DNA of 64,000 bases from Gammaproteobacteria bacterium (lineage in GTDB: Bacteria; Pseudomonadota; Gammaproteobacteria; Xanthomonadales; Wenzhouxiangellaceae). Each line of letters starts with the position of its first letter. The stretch's first letter is position 1. The notes beneath the pieces are model-generated. The model made no database searches and was not told the DNA's origin. It saw only the letters and a program-made list of their open reading frames with translations. The translations under genes and the position numbers were made by a program. The stretch spans positions 62,001-126,000 of the forward strand of contig JAJFKX010000056.1 of the NCBI GenBank assembly GCA_021772985.1. The letters are read 5' to 3'. Positions 17,495-27,683 of the stretch are shown here, piece by piece.

Positions 17495-19243
17495 CTAGGC
17501 AGAGTTTGTATCTGGCCTAACCGAACCAGGCACGATGCGTGCGTCAAAGGTGTCAATTAAATCATTGATTACTGTATCTGATGCGACCACCTGTTGCGCC
17601 TTACGGTTAGCATTCTCGTTTTCGGCTGCCTGCCTTCGAGCCGGTGATTGCAAAGTTTCGTTGGTGAATTGCATCTTGATCTTAATGGGGGTTTGCAGAT
17701 GCTCAGCCAAGGCCTTGGTTAATTGTTGATCCAGCCGTTCAGTATGCAAATGGGCATCCCGCTCCTCCAGTTTGAACACCAATACAGCTTGTTCTGTGGT
17801 TGCAGTTGGCAGCAAATGTTGCGCCAACACCCGCAACGGACCACTAAAACCCAAATGCCGGCAAAGTTCAGGCCATTGTCCTGGGTCTAAAGCGATAACT
17901 TCAGGCTGATCAACCACTGCAGTTGTTTTATGTGGTTCACTGGCAAGTACCCGATCATTGTTTTGTGCAGCAGCCATGGTATCTGCTGTTTGCTGCTTAG
18001 GCGCTGTTTCAGGCAGTTTGGCCTGATTCGATTGGGTTACAGACTTATCGGTCGGTGCTGCTTTCTGCACCAGCGTGGATGATGAGTTTGAGGTTTCCGC
18101 TGAAGCATCAATTGGGCGAAAGGCCAGCATCCTTAATAAGGTCATATCCAGTCCGACTCGCGGATCTGGCGCATGCGCCAATTCGGTGCGCCCCAAAGTA
18201 GCAATTTGATAATACAGCTGTATATCTTCAGCCGCTATCGTCTCAGCAAAACTGCGCAAACTTTGCCATTGTTGATCACCACCCTCATCGTAATCAGGCA
18301 CCAGTTGCAATACTGCAATCCGATGCAAAGCCTCCGCCAGTTGTTGCAAACTTCGGTCTGAACTTTGCCCCTGTGCATATATCTCTGCAGCGGTAGCCAG
18401 CAAAGCGGCCGCATCGTTGTTTTGCAATGCCAACAGCAGTTGCTCGATAAAATGCGATTCCACCATACCCAGCATGGTTTGTACCGCTTGTTGCTGCAAT
18501 TTACCACTGCCATGTGCCAATGCCTGATCCAACAGGCTCAAAGCATCGCGCATACTGCCATCACCAGCTTTGGCGATAGCTTGCAGCGCTTCAGATTCAA
18601 ACTCAATCTGTTCCGCAGCCAGTCGCTGACTGAGGTAATTGCTGATTTGTTCCGTGGACATACGTCGCAGGTTAAAACGAATACAACGTGACAGAATAGT
18701 GACTGGGATTTTCTGTGGATCGGTGGTGGCAAGGATAAATTTAACGTGCTCAGGCGGTTCTTCCAAAGTCTTCAACAGTGCATTAAAACTGCTGGTGGAC
18801 AACATATGCACTTCATCAATCAGATAAACCTTGTAACGCCCCCGAGTAGCAGCATACTGCACGTTATCCAGCAATTCACGGGTATCGTCCACCTTGGTCC
18901 TGGAGGCCGCATCAACTTCAATTAAATCCACAAAACGGCCATCATCAATGGCTATACAGGCACTGCACTCCCCACATGGCTCTGCACTCACCTGCTGCTC
19001 GCAATTCAAACACTTGGCCAAAATTCTCGCCAGCGTGGTTTTGCCTACACCACGGGTTCCGGTGAATAAAAATGCATGATGGATGCGGCCGCTGCTGAGG
19101 CCATTAACCAAAGCCTGCACAACAGCTTCCTGGCCTGCCATTTCAGCAAAGTTTCGTGGCCGCCAGCGGCGTGCCAGCACCCGGTATTCAGCCTTATCAA
19201 TGGCTGACGGTTCAGATGTTAATAGACTGTCTTGCGCGCTCAC
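17495..19243 (-). CDS. dnaX: DNA polymerase III subunit gamma/tau
   Basis: Clamp-loader ATPase of the replisome. The RFC-like AAA+ module has Walker A GTRGVGKTT (residues 62-70), a zinc-binding group of Cys (about 81, 90, 93 and 96) and Walker B YLIDEVHMLS, with the sensor region ILATTDPQKIPVTILSRC. The C-terminal half has a low-complexity linker and a tau-like end. At 582 aa it is a little shorter than E. coli tau (643). I found no A-AAA-AAG slippery run in the gene, so a frameshifted gamma form of the E. coli kind is not supported. Confidence 0.96.
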   Translation of the reverse strand: MSAQDSLLTSEPSAIDKAEYRVLARRWRPRNFAEMAGQEAVVQALVNGLSSGRIHHAFLFTGTRGVGKTTLARILAKCLNCEQQVSAEPCGECSACIAIDDGRFVDLIEVDAASRTKVDDTRELLDNVQYAATRGRYKVYLIDEVHMLSTSSFNALLKTLEEPPEHVKFILATTDPQKIPVTILSRCIRFNLRRMSTEQISNYLSQRLAAEQIEFESEALQAIAKAGDGSMRDALSLLDQALAHGSGKLQQQAVQTMLGMVESHFIEQLLLALQNNDAAALLATAAEIYAQGQSSDRSLQQLAEALHRIAVLQLVPDYDEGGDQQWQSLRSFAETIAAEDIQLYYQIATLGRTELAHAPDPRVGLDMTLLRMLAFRPIDASAETSNSSSTLVQKAAPTDKSVTQSNQAKLPETAPKQQTADTMAAAQNNDRVLASEPHKTTAVVDQPEVIALDPGQWPELCRHLGFSGPLRVLAQHLLPTATTEQAVLVFKLEERDAHLHTERLDQQLTKALAEHLQTPIKIKMQFTNETLQSPARRQAAENENANRKAQQVVASDTVINDLIDTFDARIVPGSVRPDTNSA

Positions 19244-19268
19244 ATTAGTTAGTCATTTTATGGAGGCA

Positions 19269-19373
19269 GCCCCCACCAGCCTGGTCCCGGCACCCGAATC
19301 AGTTGCTGCCGCTGCTCCCTTCCGGGCCTGACGGGGTTCACAACTTATCGTCGCGGGAGGACCAGCGGGGGCC
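19269..19373 (-). ncRNA. ffs: Signal recognition particle RNA (bacterial small type)
   Basis: Read on the minus strand, the ends GGCCCCCGCTGGTCC and GGACCAGGCTGGTGGGGGC pair to close a long hairpin. The centre holds the universal SRP Alu-free core: GTCAGGCCCGGAAGGGAGCAG, split by the apical loop GGAA. The length of about 105 nt matches E. coli 4.5S RNA (114 nt). It ends 26 nt before the dnaX start, on the same strand. The exact ends are estimated from the stem. Confidence 0.93.
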
Positions 19374-19552
19374 ACCGTATGAAAAGGTTTTGTTATCGGG
19401 TGTTTCACATTCAGCCGTTCTGCAGCATTTAGCTATTTCTGATACACGGTTGTTTCTGCTCGACTCTGGAAAACTTTTATTAAATGATCAGACTCGTGCA
19501 TGTCTACTCCAACAACTCATCCAAAACCTGGCTGCACAGGGCTTGGGTGAAT

Positions 19553-19645
19553 TGGCGGAGAGGGAGGGATTCGAACCCTCGATAGGGGTACAAGCCCTAT
19601 ACTCCCTTAGCAGGGGAGCGCCTTCAGCCACTCGGCCACCTCTCC
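19553..19645 (-). tRNA. tRNA-Ser (GCT)
   Basis: A complete class II tRNA on the minus strand: acceptor GGAGAGG/CCTCTCC, D-arm GGCCGAGTGGCT, anticodon loop CTGCTAA (anticodon GCT, reading AGC/AGU), a long variable arm and T-arm GGTTCGAATCC. Discriminator G and an encoded CCA end (19553-19555) are present. The alaS-csrA-tRNA-Ser order is also seen in E. coli. Confidence 0.97.
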
Positions 19646-19758
19646 GCGCTACCGATTAAACGATAGGCTGGCAAGCATACCGTGGTGTCAGCGGCAGGTA
19701 AAGTACGAAATGCGATTGTTTCGGAATTATTTTGAATAAGTAAGAGATAGAAGAAAAA

Positions 19759-19947
19759 TCACTCGCCAGATGCAGCCTGATCTTGCTCTGATTGAATTCT
19801 TTTGTAGATTTCTTCGCGGTAAATCCCGATGCTTTCCGGTGCTTCCACACCAATCCTTACCTGACTGCCTTTGACTGCCAACACAGTCAGTACAATATCA
19901 TCATCGATGATCAGTTTTTCCCCAATTCGTCTAGTTAAAATCAGCAT
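19759..19947 (-). CDS. csrA: Carbon storage regulator CsrA
   Basis: Post-transcriptional regulator that binds GGA motifs in mRNA leaders. 62 residues, starting [18 protein letters not shown], with the RNA-binding patches LTRRIGE and [16 protein letters not shown] chose the ATG at 19947, with AGGAGA 6 nt upstream; the extension to 20004 is not conserved. It lies downstream of alaS and upstream of tRNA-Ser, the classical gammaproteobacterial position. No CsrB-type RNA was found in the window. Confidence 0.97.
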   Translation of the reverse strand: MLILTRRIGEKLIIDDDIVLTVLAVKGSQVRIGVEAPESIGIYREEIYKRIQSEQDQAASGE

Positions 19948-20133
19948 TCCGCTCTCCTTGGCCTGGTGGCATTCCACATGGCCATCGCTGTCATCCATCT
20001 GCATATATAGAACCTAACGATTATTATTATTGTTGCGCTCGATCCCCAATCTGCTGTTAGCAGTGAGAGATTAAGCAAGCTCGTGCGTCTCTATCCTTGT
20101 GTAGTGGCGCATGCTTCACACAGACTCACTACA

Positions 20134-22767
20134 CTAACCAATCCCTGCATTATGTAGCCAATCTGTAACAGAATCCAGTGCTGACGGTAAATTTTCCGGA
20201 TTTTGCCCACCCGCCTGGGCAAAATCTGCCCTGCCTCCGCCTTTACCACCAATTTGCTGAGCAACATGATTGACCAATTTGCCTGCATGGTACTGGCTGG
20301 TTAATGAATCTGTCACACCCGCTGCCAATCTGATTTTCTCAGCTTCGGCGTCAACTGCTGCCAATACAATCACAGCGTCTCCAAGCTTTTGTTTAAGTTG
20401 ATCTATATTGCTGCGCAACGCTTTAGCATCGACATTACCCAGTTCTGCCACCACCAACCTGAAACCGTCCAACTGCTTGGCCTGATCGGCCAGTTCATTA
20501 CCAGATTGACTGGCAAGTTTAGCCTGCAACCGCTCCAGTTCCTGTTTTTGTTCACGCAATCTGTCAGCCAGTTGTTGCAACTTGTTACCCAGCTGATCGG
20601 GTGTGGTCTGCAACAGTTCAGTTGCATTTTGCAGGATTTGCTCAGTGGTTTGAACCTGCTGTACCGCATGTGCTCCAGCTACAGCTTCGATACGCCGCAC
20701 ACCGGCCGCTATTCCGGATTCGCTGATTAACTTAAAAGCACCAATATCGCCAACCCGGTTGACATGGGTACCACCACACAGCTCCACTGAAAAATCTCCA
20801 AAACGTAAAACCCGAACTACGTCAGCATACTTTTCCCCGAACAATGCCATCGCACCATCCTCGAGTGCGTCGGCAAATGCCATTTGCCTGATATCCGCAG
20901 CAGCATTGCGGCGGATTTCAGCATTAACCATGGTTTCGATCTGCGCTAACTGTTGCTGACTAACAGCTTGCGGGTGGGAAAAGTCAAAACGCAACCTGTC
21001 TGGTGCGACCAGCGAACCTTTTTGTTCCACATGCTCACCCAATACTACCCGCAATGCTGCGTGTAATAAATGTGTTGCTGAGTGATGTGTCACGATATCA
21101 CTGCGACGCTGCGTATCAATCTGGGCATTGACCCGGTCACCCACTTTTATTTCACCAGCCGCCAATAGACCTTGGTGACCATGGTAGTTACCTGCCAGCT
21201 TGTGGGTGTCACTAACTGTAAAACTAAAGGCCTCTCCAGATAATTCACCGGTATCACCAAGCTGGCCTCCTGACTCTGCATAAAACGGAGTCTTATCCAG
21301 CAGCACTACTCCCTGCTGTTGTTCATGCAGGCTGTTCACTGATTGGCCATCGGCCAATAATGCGACAACAACCGCACCTTCAGTGCAGCTATCTGTATAA
21401 CCGGTGAACTCCGTTGCAGAGATGCCGGCGATGACATCTGCACCGAGCTGCTGACTGGCTTTGAATTGTCCGGCACTACGCGCACGCTGCCGCTGTTGCT
21501 CCATCAGCTTGTCAAAGCCTTCCACATCTACGCTCAAACCATGTTCACGAGCCACATCCTGGGTTAAGTCCAATGGGAAGCCATGGGTGTCGTATAGCTT
21601 GAAAGCTGTGTGCTGATCAACCTGGCCAGTTTCCGCAGCTTTACTGTCAGCAATCGCTTGATCCAGTAAATCCATACCGTTAGCCAGTGTTTCGCGGAAT
21701 CGCTGTTCTTCCTGGCGTAATATATCTTCAATCTGAGCTTGTTTTTGCACCAGCTCAGGATAAGCATCACCCATGGTTTCCAGCAACGCCTGGGTCAGCT
21801 TCCAGAAGAACACCTGACTGGCTCCCAGTTTATGCCCATGTCGGATCGCTCGCCTGATAATCCGTCGCAGTACATATCCACGGCCTTCGCGGGAAGGCAA
21901 CACACCGTCAGCTATTAAAAAGGCACAGGCACGGATATGATCGGCCAACACCCGTAATGATGGTGTATTGATATCTGTGGCGCCGGTAATTTCTGCAGCA
22001 GATTTAATCAGGTATTGAAATGTATCGGTCTCATAATTGCTGTGCACCCCTTGCAACACAGCCGCCAAACGTTCCAAGCCCATACCGGTATCAACACACG
22101 GCTTGGGCAATGGGTGCATATTCCCCTGAGCATCGCGATCAAACTGCATGAACACCAGGTTCCAGATTTCCACATAGCGATCACCGTCTTCCTCAGGCGT
22201 TCCCGGCGGCCCACCGGGAACCTCTGGACCATGATCATAAAAAATCTCGCTACACGGCCCGCAGGGCCCGGTATCCCCCATCGCCCAAAAGTTATCTTTT
22301 GCCCCAATCCGGGAAAGTCGTGCCGGATCAACACCTATTTTCTTTACCCAGATAGCTTCCGCTTCCTGATCCTGATCAAATACCGTTACCCACAACTTTT
22401 CTGCCGGCAGCTTTAATACCCTGGTCAAATACTCCCAGGCATAACCAATCGCCTGCTCCTTAAAATAATCACCAAAACTGAAATTCCCCAGCATCTCAAA
22501 AAAAGTGTGGTGTCGGGCGGTATAGCCGACTTGATCCAGGTCATTGTGTTTGCCGCCTGCACGGACACAGCGCTGGCTGCTGGTTGCACGGGTATATGGG
22601 CGCATTTCCGCGCCCAGAAAAACGTCTTTAAACGGCACCATTCCTGCATTGGTAAACAACAGTGTTGGGTCATTACCCGGAACCAATGAAGCGCTGGGTA
22701 GTTTGCTATGGCCGCGCTCGGCAAAATAATCCAAAAAGGACTGACGAACTTCCGCACTGCTGATCAC
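20134..22767 (-). CDS. alaS: Alanyl-tRNA synthetase
   Basis: Class II synthetase charging tRNA-Ala. Domains in order: the catalytic core ([21 protein letters not shown] and [14 protein letters not shown]), the tRNA-recognition helices, an editing domain with the zinc ligands [12 protein letters not shown] and CGGTHV, a coiled coil, and the C-terminal DHHA1 domain ending in [15 protein letters not shown]. 877 aa is full length. The start is GTG at 22767 with GAGAGA about 8 nt upstream. Confidence 0.97.
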   Translation of the reverse strand: MISSAEVRQSFLDYFAERGHSKLPSASLVPGNDPTLLFTNAGMVPFKDVFLGAEMRPYTRATSSQRCVRAGGKHNDLDQVGYTARHHTFFEMLGNFSFGDYFKEQAIGYAWEYLTRVLKLPAEKLWVTVFDQDQEAEAIWVKKIGVDPARLSRIGAKDNFWAMGDTGPCGPCSEIFYDHGPEVPGGPPGTPEEDGDRYVEIWNLVFMQFDRDAQGNMHPLPKPCVDTGMGLERLAAVLQGVHSNYETDTFQYLIKSAAEITGATDINTPSLRVLADHIRACAFLIADGVLPSREGRGYVLRRIIRRAIRHGHKLGASQVFFWKLTQALLETMGDAYPELVQKQAQIEDILRQEEQRFRETLANGMDLLDQAIADSKAAETGQVDQHTAFKLYDTHGFPLDLTQDVAREHGLSVDVEGFDKLMEQQRQRARSAGQFKASQQLGADVIAGISATEFTGYTDSCTEGAVVVALLADGQSVNSLHEQQQGVVLLDKTPFYAESGGQLGDTGELSGEAFSFTVSDTHKLAGNYHGHQGLLAAGEIKVGDRVNAQIDTQRRSDIVTHHSATHLLHAALRVVLGEHVEQKGSLVAPDRLRFDFSHPQAVSQQQLAQIETMVNAEIRRNAAADIRQMAFADALEDGAMALFGEKYADVVRVLRFGDFSVELCGGTHVNRVGDIGAFKLISESGIAAGVRRIEAVAGAHAVQQVQTTEQILQNATELLQTTPDQLGNKLQQLADRLREQKQELERLQAKLASQSGNELADQAKQLDGFRLVVAELGNVDAKALRSNIDQLKQKLGDAVIVLAAVDAEAEKIRLAAGVTDSLTSQYHAGKLVNHVAQQIGGKGGGRADFAQAGGQNPENLPSALDSVTDWLHNAGIG

Positions 22768-22961
22768 GCTGGGTATCTCTCTGTATTAATCTTGTAAGAT
22801 CACTAATAGTGGCGGCAGATCCCGCCAGGTGCAAGCTGCAGTAAACCTGCAAGCGGTATCCTGCAGAATAAATCTGTGCCTGTTCAGTCAGGATCTTGGA
22901 TCAGCTGCCGGGAATCTCGGTAAAGTCCGGCCTGGATATCGAAACCCAGCTAAGATCCGGG

Positions 22962-24299
22962 CTATGTATCGTTGTCCCTGGATTGCAGAATTTGCAGCCC
23001 ACGTAAAAAATTAACCGCCTGTGCCAGGGTGTAATCCTGCTGACTTAACATCAGTAGCTGCTGCTGGATGTTGACGGTATTATCGTTACCCTGCTGGTTG
23101 GGGTTTTCCAGGCGGCGCTGCAAATCTACTTCGCGGGCAAACCTTGGATCTTCCAGAATGTCCACCCTGGCAATCACTACATCAGGCGCAATCCCGGTTG
23201 CCTGGATAGAGCGGCCAGTGGGGGTAAAATATTGAGCGGTGGTCAACCGCAGCCCACTACCGTTGCGCAGTGGCAGGATGGTTTGCACCGAACCCTTGCC
23301 AAAACTGGTTTGCCCCATAATCACTGCCCGCCCATGATCCTGAAGTGCGCCAGCTACAATTTCAGCAGCCGAGGCACTACCGGCATCAATTAATACCACC
23401 ATCGGCAGCTCACTTAACATCCCTCGTGTTGCAGTGAAATTAAAATCTGTACGTTCATCACGACCACGCGCGGAAACAATCACACCATCATCGATAAACA
23501 AATCTACAGTGGCTACCGCAGATTCAACAATCCCACCGGGATTGCTGCGCAAATCCAACACAATGCCGTGCAAGTCATTGTCAGCCTCCTGTCGCACGGC
23601 CCTAAACGCCGCTGTTAATTGTTGCTCGGTCCCCTGCTGGAAATGCTCAATATGCAAATGCGCATAGTGATCAACCCGTAATCTACCCCGGACGCTGGGG
23701 CTGTTGATTAATGCCCTGGTCAGTTGCACGTTTCGCACCTGCTGGTTATTTGCCTGCCGAATCTTTAAATTGACCGCACTGCCTGGTGCGCCACGTAATG
23801 AGTTCAATGCCTCACGCAGGTCCTGGCCCCGCATTGATATTCCATCGATGCCGATAATTTTATCCTGTGAGCGTAGCTCAGCTCGTGCTGCCGGCGTATT
23901 GGGGGCCACATCAACAATCATCAAAAAGCCATCCAAAATCTGAACATCCATACCCAGACCACCATATTGACCTGCAGCATCATCGGTAACAGCCTGAAAC
24001 TGTTCCGGCGGAATCCAGTCGCTGTGTGGGTCCAAGCTTGCCAACATGCCGTTAATAGCAGCTGCCAGCAGACTGTGATCATCGACATTTTCAACATAAT
24101 GTTCGCGGATAACCCGAATAACATCAGCAAAAGTGCGCAATTCATCCAGACTGCTCACCGCCAAACCTGCTGGTCTGCCCGGTTGCTCAATATCCGTTTG
24201 CGATTGCGTGTCCTGGGCAAATGCGGCAACACCCAACAGCAACGCAGTAACCGTCATCACTGTGGCTTGCCGTGCAATCATCAGCAGCAATTTTTTCAT
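22962..24299 (-). CDS. ctpA: Carboxy-terminal processing protease (S41 family)
   Basis: A periplasmic serine protease with a Ser-Lys dyad. A signal peptide (about 1-28) is followed by the N-terminal helical region, a PDZ domain (about residues 100-180; YGGLGMDVQILDGFLMI) and the S41 fold. The catalytic Ser is in DAGSASAAEIVAGAL and the Lys in QTSFGKGSVQT. It starts 21 nt after the envC stop. The gpmI-envC-ctpA order is conserved in many gammaproteobacteria. The C-terminus, at 445 aa, is within the normal range. Confidence 0.92.
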   Translation of the reverse strand: MKKLLLMIARQATVMTVTALLLGVAAFAQDTQSQTDIEQPGRPAGLAVSSLDELRTFADVIRVIREHYVENVDDHSLLAAAINGMLASLDPHSDWIPPEQFQAVTDDAAGQYGGLGMDVQILDGFLMIVDVAPNTPAARAELRSQDKIIGIDGISMRGQDLREALNSLRGAPGSAVNLKIRQANNQQVRNVQLTRALINSPSVRGRLRVDHYAHLHIEHFQQGTEQQLTAAFRAVRQEADNDLHGIVLDLRSNPGGIVESAVATVDLFIDDGVIVSARGRDERTDFNFTATRGMLSELPMVVLIDAGSASAAEIVAGALQDHGRAVIMGQTSFGKGSVQTILPLRNGSGLRLTTAQYFTPTGRSIQATGIAPDVVIARVDILEDPRFAREVDLQRRLENPNQQGNDNTVNIQQQLLMLSQQDYTLAQAVNFLRGLQILQSRDNDT

Positions 24300-24320
24300 A
24301 TTTTTATATCAACCATTTCT

Positions 24321-25493
24321 TCATGGTTTAACCAACCATGGCTCAGGGTTATAGGCACGACCTTCCCGGCGGAGTTCAAAATACACACCACTGCGTAAAT
24401 CTGCCCCAAAACCGCTACCGCTGACCGCCACCTGCTCACCTGCTGCGACCCAGCTTCCGACTTCCAGCAATAATTGGTTGTTATTGCCATACAAGGACAT
24501 ATAACCATCGTTATGGTCAATGATGATCATCCAGCCAAATCCTCGCAACCAATCTGCAAACGCGACCCGGCCATGAGCTACTGCAAATACCGGCTGGCCT
24601 TCCGCTAAGTCGATAAATATTCCGGTCCAGTCAACACCGGTTGCACGTGCCTGTCCAAAGCGCGCACTCAAATTTCGATTGTTGATTTTAACCGGCCATG
24701 CCAATTGACCGCGTAACTGGGAAAATGGCTGATCGGCTATGTCATCAGGAATATCTGCAAATAAATCCTGGAGATTGGCCAGCAACGATTCCAACTCTTG
24801 CTGGTTCAGTTGCAACTCGGCTATCTCGGTTTCGAGATTACCCAATTCAGCACGAATTTCACCAGCCAGCGCCTGCCGTTGTTGCTGCTGCTGGGTCAGT
24901 AATTGCTGATCAGCCTGATATTGCTGGTCTAATATTTCTATCTGTGATTGACGCAGCAAAATGTCTGCCTGTAATTCAACCAGTGTTTGCAGTTGCTGTT
25001 GAATACCTTCAATCAATAATGCACGTTGCTGGCTGAAGCGTTCATGATAAGCCAGCATTCGGGTTAGATGGGTTGCGCTTTCCAGGTTAAGCAGTAATTT
25101 TAAGCGCGATTGCCGCCCTAGGTGGTAGGCAGCAGTGAGTTGTTCGTCGAGTTGCTGTTGCTGTATTTTCAATGCGGCATTGCTGAGCTGTTGCTGATTC
25201 TCCAGAGCCCCCAACTCTTGACTGATTACATCTAGCTCAGCGCGATTATCAGCCATTAACTGCCGGTTCTCCAGCAGGCTTTTCTCCAGCCCTGAAAGCT
25301 CGCTGAACAATTGATCCAATTGTTCATTTTGCTGGCCGCGCTGCTCGCGCAAAGCGACGATACTGGCTGCTATTTCCTGTAACCGGGATTCAATCGATTC
25401 GCGGTTTTGCTCGCTGATTGCCAAACCGGCAGCCTGGGCTGCCGCACAGCTGATAAACAATGCCAATAAACAACTTGCCGATTTGTGCCTCAT
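24321..25493 (-). CDS. envC: EnvC-like murein hydrolase activator
   Basis: 390 residues: a signal peptide (to about AAAQA, residue 21), a long coiled coil rich in Gln and Leu (about 28-245), and a C-terminal LytM domain. The LytM zinc ligands are degenerate (the usual HxH appears as GVYFELRREG), as in EnvC, which activates amidases AmiA/AmiB at the division site and is not itself a peptidase. It starts 14 nt downstream of gpmI and lies before ctpA. Confidence 0.9.
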   Translation of the reverse strand: MRHKSASCLLALFISCAAAQAAGLAISEQNRESIESRLQEIAASIVALREQRGQQNEQLDQLFSELSGLEKSLLENRQLMADNRAELDVISQELGALENQQQLSNAALKIQQQQLDEQLTAAYHLGRQSRLKLLLNLESATHLTRMLAYHERFSQQRALLIEGIQQQLQTLVELQADILLRQSQIEILDQQYQADQQLLTQQQQQRQALAGEIRAELGNLETEIAELQLNQQELESLLANLQDLFADIPDDIADQPFSQLRGQLAWPVKINNRNLSARFGQARATGVDWTGIFIDLAEGQPVFAVAHGRVAFADWLRGFGWMIIIDHNDGYMSLYGNNNQLLLEVGSWVAAGEQVAVSGSGFGADLRSGVYFELRREGRAYNPEPWLVKP

Positions 25494-25507
25494 TTATGTT
25501 GTGTTGA

Positions 25508-27082
25508 TCAGGTTGCTTTAACCAGCAGCGAAACCCCACTCATACTGGACGGCTGCTCGATCTCAAGCAGTTCCAATATAGTGGGCGCAATATCGCATAA
25601 CCGACCGCTGTTCAGACCCAATGAGCGTTTGCCGATATACACCAGTGGTACCGGATTAACCGTGTGTGCAGTATGAACCTGATGGGTAGCCGCATCCTGC
25701 ATTTGCTCGATATTGCCATGATCCGCGGTTATTAACATTTCACCCCCTGCCTGGATTAATGCCTGCTCGACCTTGCCAAGCAGCTTATCCACCGCTTCTA
25801 CCGCTTGCAACGCTGCCGAAAATATTCCTGTATGGCCAACCATATCGGCATTCGCAACGTTGCAAATGATCACATCAAACTGCTGTTGACTGATCGCATC
25901 AACCAATTGTTCAGTTAATTCAGGCGCACTCATTTGCGGTTGCAAATCATAGGTGCGAACTTTGGGTGAAGGGATCAACCGGCGTTGCTCATTGGCAAAA
26001 GGTGTTTCCTGGCCGCCATTGAAAAAGAATGTCACATGCGCATACTTTTCGGTTTCAGCAATTCTCAGTTGTCGCTGACCGGCGGTAGCAAGAACCTGGC
26101 CTAACAGATCCGGTAATTTTTGCGCAGGAAACAATACCAGTGCCGGCAAATCATCCAGGTATTCAGTCATCGTGATCAATTGTGCTAATCGCGGGCGCTT
26201 TGCCTGAAAACCGCTAAACTGCCGTTCCACAAATGCCTTACCCAATTGGCGGGCGCGATCTGCGCGGAAATTGAACATTAACACCACATCGCCATCCACA
26301 ATCGGGCAACCACCGTTGATCACAGTAGGCTGGACAAACTCATCACTTTCCCCCCGTGCATAGGCTCGTTCAAGTGCCTGCTTCGCATCAGTCGCCAGAT
26401 AATCAGCATCAGCATCAACAATCGCATGCCAGGCCTGCTCGACCCGATCCCAGCGATTGTCACGATCCATTGCATAAAACCGGCCACTAATACTGGCAAG
26501 GCGGATCGTCTGCTGACCAGCAATGAAGTTTTGCAGATTCAGCAAAGAGGGTCCGGCTGACCTGGGTGGTGTATCTCGACCATCAAGGAAAGCATGTATG
26601 GCTATGGATGCTGCACCCAATGTTTGCAGCACCGGCAACAAACCCAATAAGTGTTGCTCATGGCTATGCACTCCGCCGGGGGACACCAAACCCATCACAT
26701 GTACGCAACGACCGGCTGCAGCACAAGCAGACAATGCCTGTTGCAGCGGTTGATGCTGTAATAACTCGCCGGTCTGCAAGGCTTGTGATACTCGTACCAG
26801 ATCCTGAAACACCACCCGACCTGCACCAATGTTCATGTGCCCAACTTCCGAGTTACCCATTTGCCCATCAGGCAACCCAACTGCTTCACCAGAAGTTTCC
26901 AGCAAGGTATGTGCCGAGGTCTGCAATAACCGGTCCCAGTTAGGCGTATTGGCTACGCTGATAGCATTATCTGGAGCAGCTTCACGTGCACCCCAACCAT
27001 CCAGGATCAATAACAGCAATGGTTTGGCAAGCGGATTGGAAGGCACGCGGTTGGCATGGAATGAATCCGATATCACAAGCAA
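25508..27082 (-). CDS. gpmI: 2,3-bisphosphoglycerate-independent phosphoglycerate mutase
   Basis: Interconverts 3- and 2-phosphoglycerate with two manganese ions. The alkaline-phosphatase fold shows LLLLILDGWGAREAAPDNAI (first metal Asp), the phosphoserine nucleophile in GQMGNSEVGHMNIGAGR, and the late metal motifs CNVANADMVGHTG and ITADHGNIEQM. About 524 aa. The start is TTG at 27082 in the longest reading, without a strong ribosome-binding site; starts a few codons in are possible. Confidence 0.95.
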   Translation of the reverse strand: MLVISDSFHANRVPSNPLAKPLLLLILDGWGAREAAPDNAISVANTPNWDRLLQTSAHTLLETSGEAVGLPDGQMGNSEVGHMNIGAGRVVFQDLVRVSQALQTGELLQHQPLQQALSACAAAGRCVHVMGLVSPGGVHSHEQHLLGLLPVLQTLGAASIAIHAFLDGRDTPPRSAGPSLLNLQNFIAGQQTIRLASISGRFYAMDRDNRWDRVEQAWHAIVDADADYLATDAKQALERAYARGESDEFVQPTVINGGCPIVDGDVVLMFNFRADRARQLGKAFVERQFSGFQAKRPRLAQLITMTEYLDDLPALVLFPAQKLPDLLGQVLATAGQRQLRIAETEKYAHVTFFFNGGQETPFANEQRRLIPSPKVRTYDLQPQMSAPELTEQLVDAISQQQFDVIICNVANADMVGHTGIFSAALQAVEAVDKLLGKVEQALIQAGGEMLITADHGNIEQMQDAATHQVHTAHTVNPVPLVYIGKRSLGLNSGRLCDIAPTILELLEIEQPSSMSGVSLLVKAT

Positions 27083-27302
27083 AACCTTAATTAATCAGCA
27101 CTTTAGATAATCTCCATTCATTGTCGGCTTAAGCGGTCTGCGAATCAGAGTTTCCAACAGCAGGATGCTAAGCGTCTGATCATAGTGGTGTTACGACCAG
27201 CACTTGTCAGTACAGCCTTGGATACTCCGGGTTTAGCACACCAACCCACAAATAAATAGAGCCGCCCTTTAGTATATCGTTGCAGACAGGCAGAATACAC
27301 GC

Positions 27303-27668
27303 ATGGATGTACGGGTTGATAAATGGCTATGGGCTGCACGGTTTTTTAAAACCCGTTCACTGGCCAAACAGGCCGTGGATGCCGGCCACATTCGGCTGGA
27401 TGGCAAACGGGTTAAACCGGCTAGAACGTTAGCAGTGGATGATTGTCTGTTGATTCAGCGCGGTGAACAACAATGGGAGGTAATTGTGCGTGAGCTATCC
27501 CAACGCCGTCAAGCCGCTCCGCTGGCGCAACAGATGTACTGTGAAACCGATGCCAGTATCGCCCGACGTGATGCTCAGGCAAGCGAGCGCCGATTGCAAC
27601 GTGAACGGCCGCGCCGCCCGGATAAGAAATCCCGGCGCACCTTAACCCGATTAAAACGCCACGAATAA
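27303..27668 (+). CDS. hslR: Heat-shock protein 15 (S4-domain RNA-binding protein)
   Basis: 121 residues. The S4 RNA-binding motif opens the protein (VDKWLWAARFFKTRSLAKQA, then HIRLDGKRVKPARTL), followed by an Arg-rich basic tail (ERPRRPDKKSRRTLTRLKRH). Hsp15 rescues stalled 50S subunits carrying peptidyl-tRNA. It is divergent from gpmI, and only 15 bp separate it from the paralogue pair that follows on the same strand. Confidence 0.93.
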   Translation: MDVRVDKWLWAARFFKTRSLAKQAVDAGHIRLDGKRVKPARTLAVDDCLLIQRGEQQWEVIVRELSQRRQAAPLAQQMYCETDASIARRDAQASERRLQRERPRRPDKKSRRTLTRLKRHE

Positions 27669-27683
27669 CACACCTGGATAACA

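Noticed and set aside
19303-19659. 118-codon open frame across SRP RNA and tRNA-Ser
   Set aside because: It overlaps two RNA genes on the opposite strand and is explained by them.
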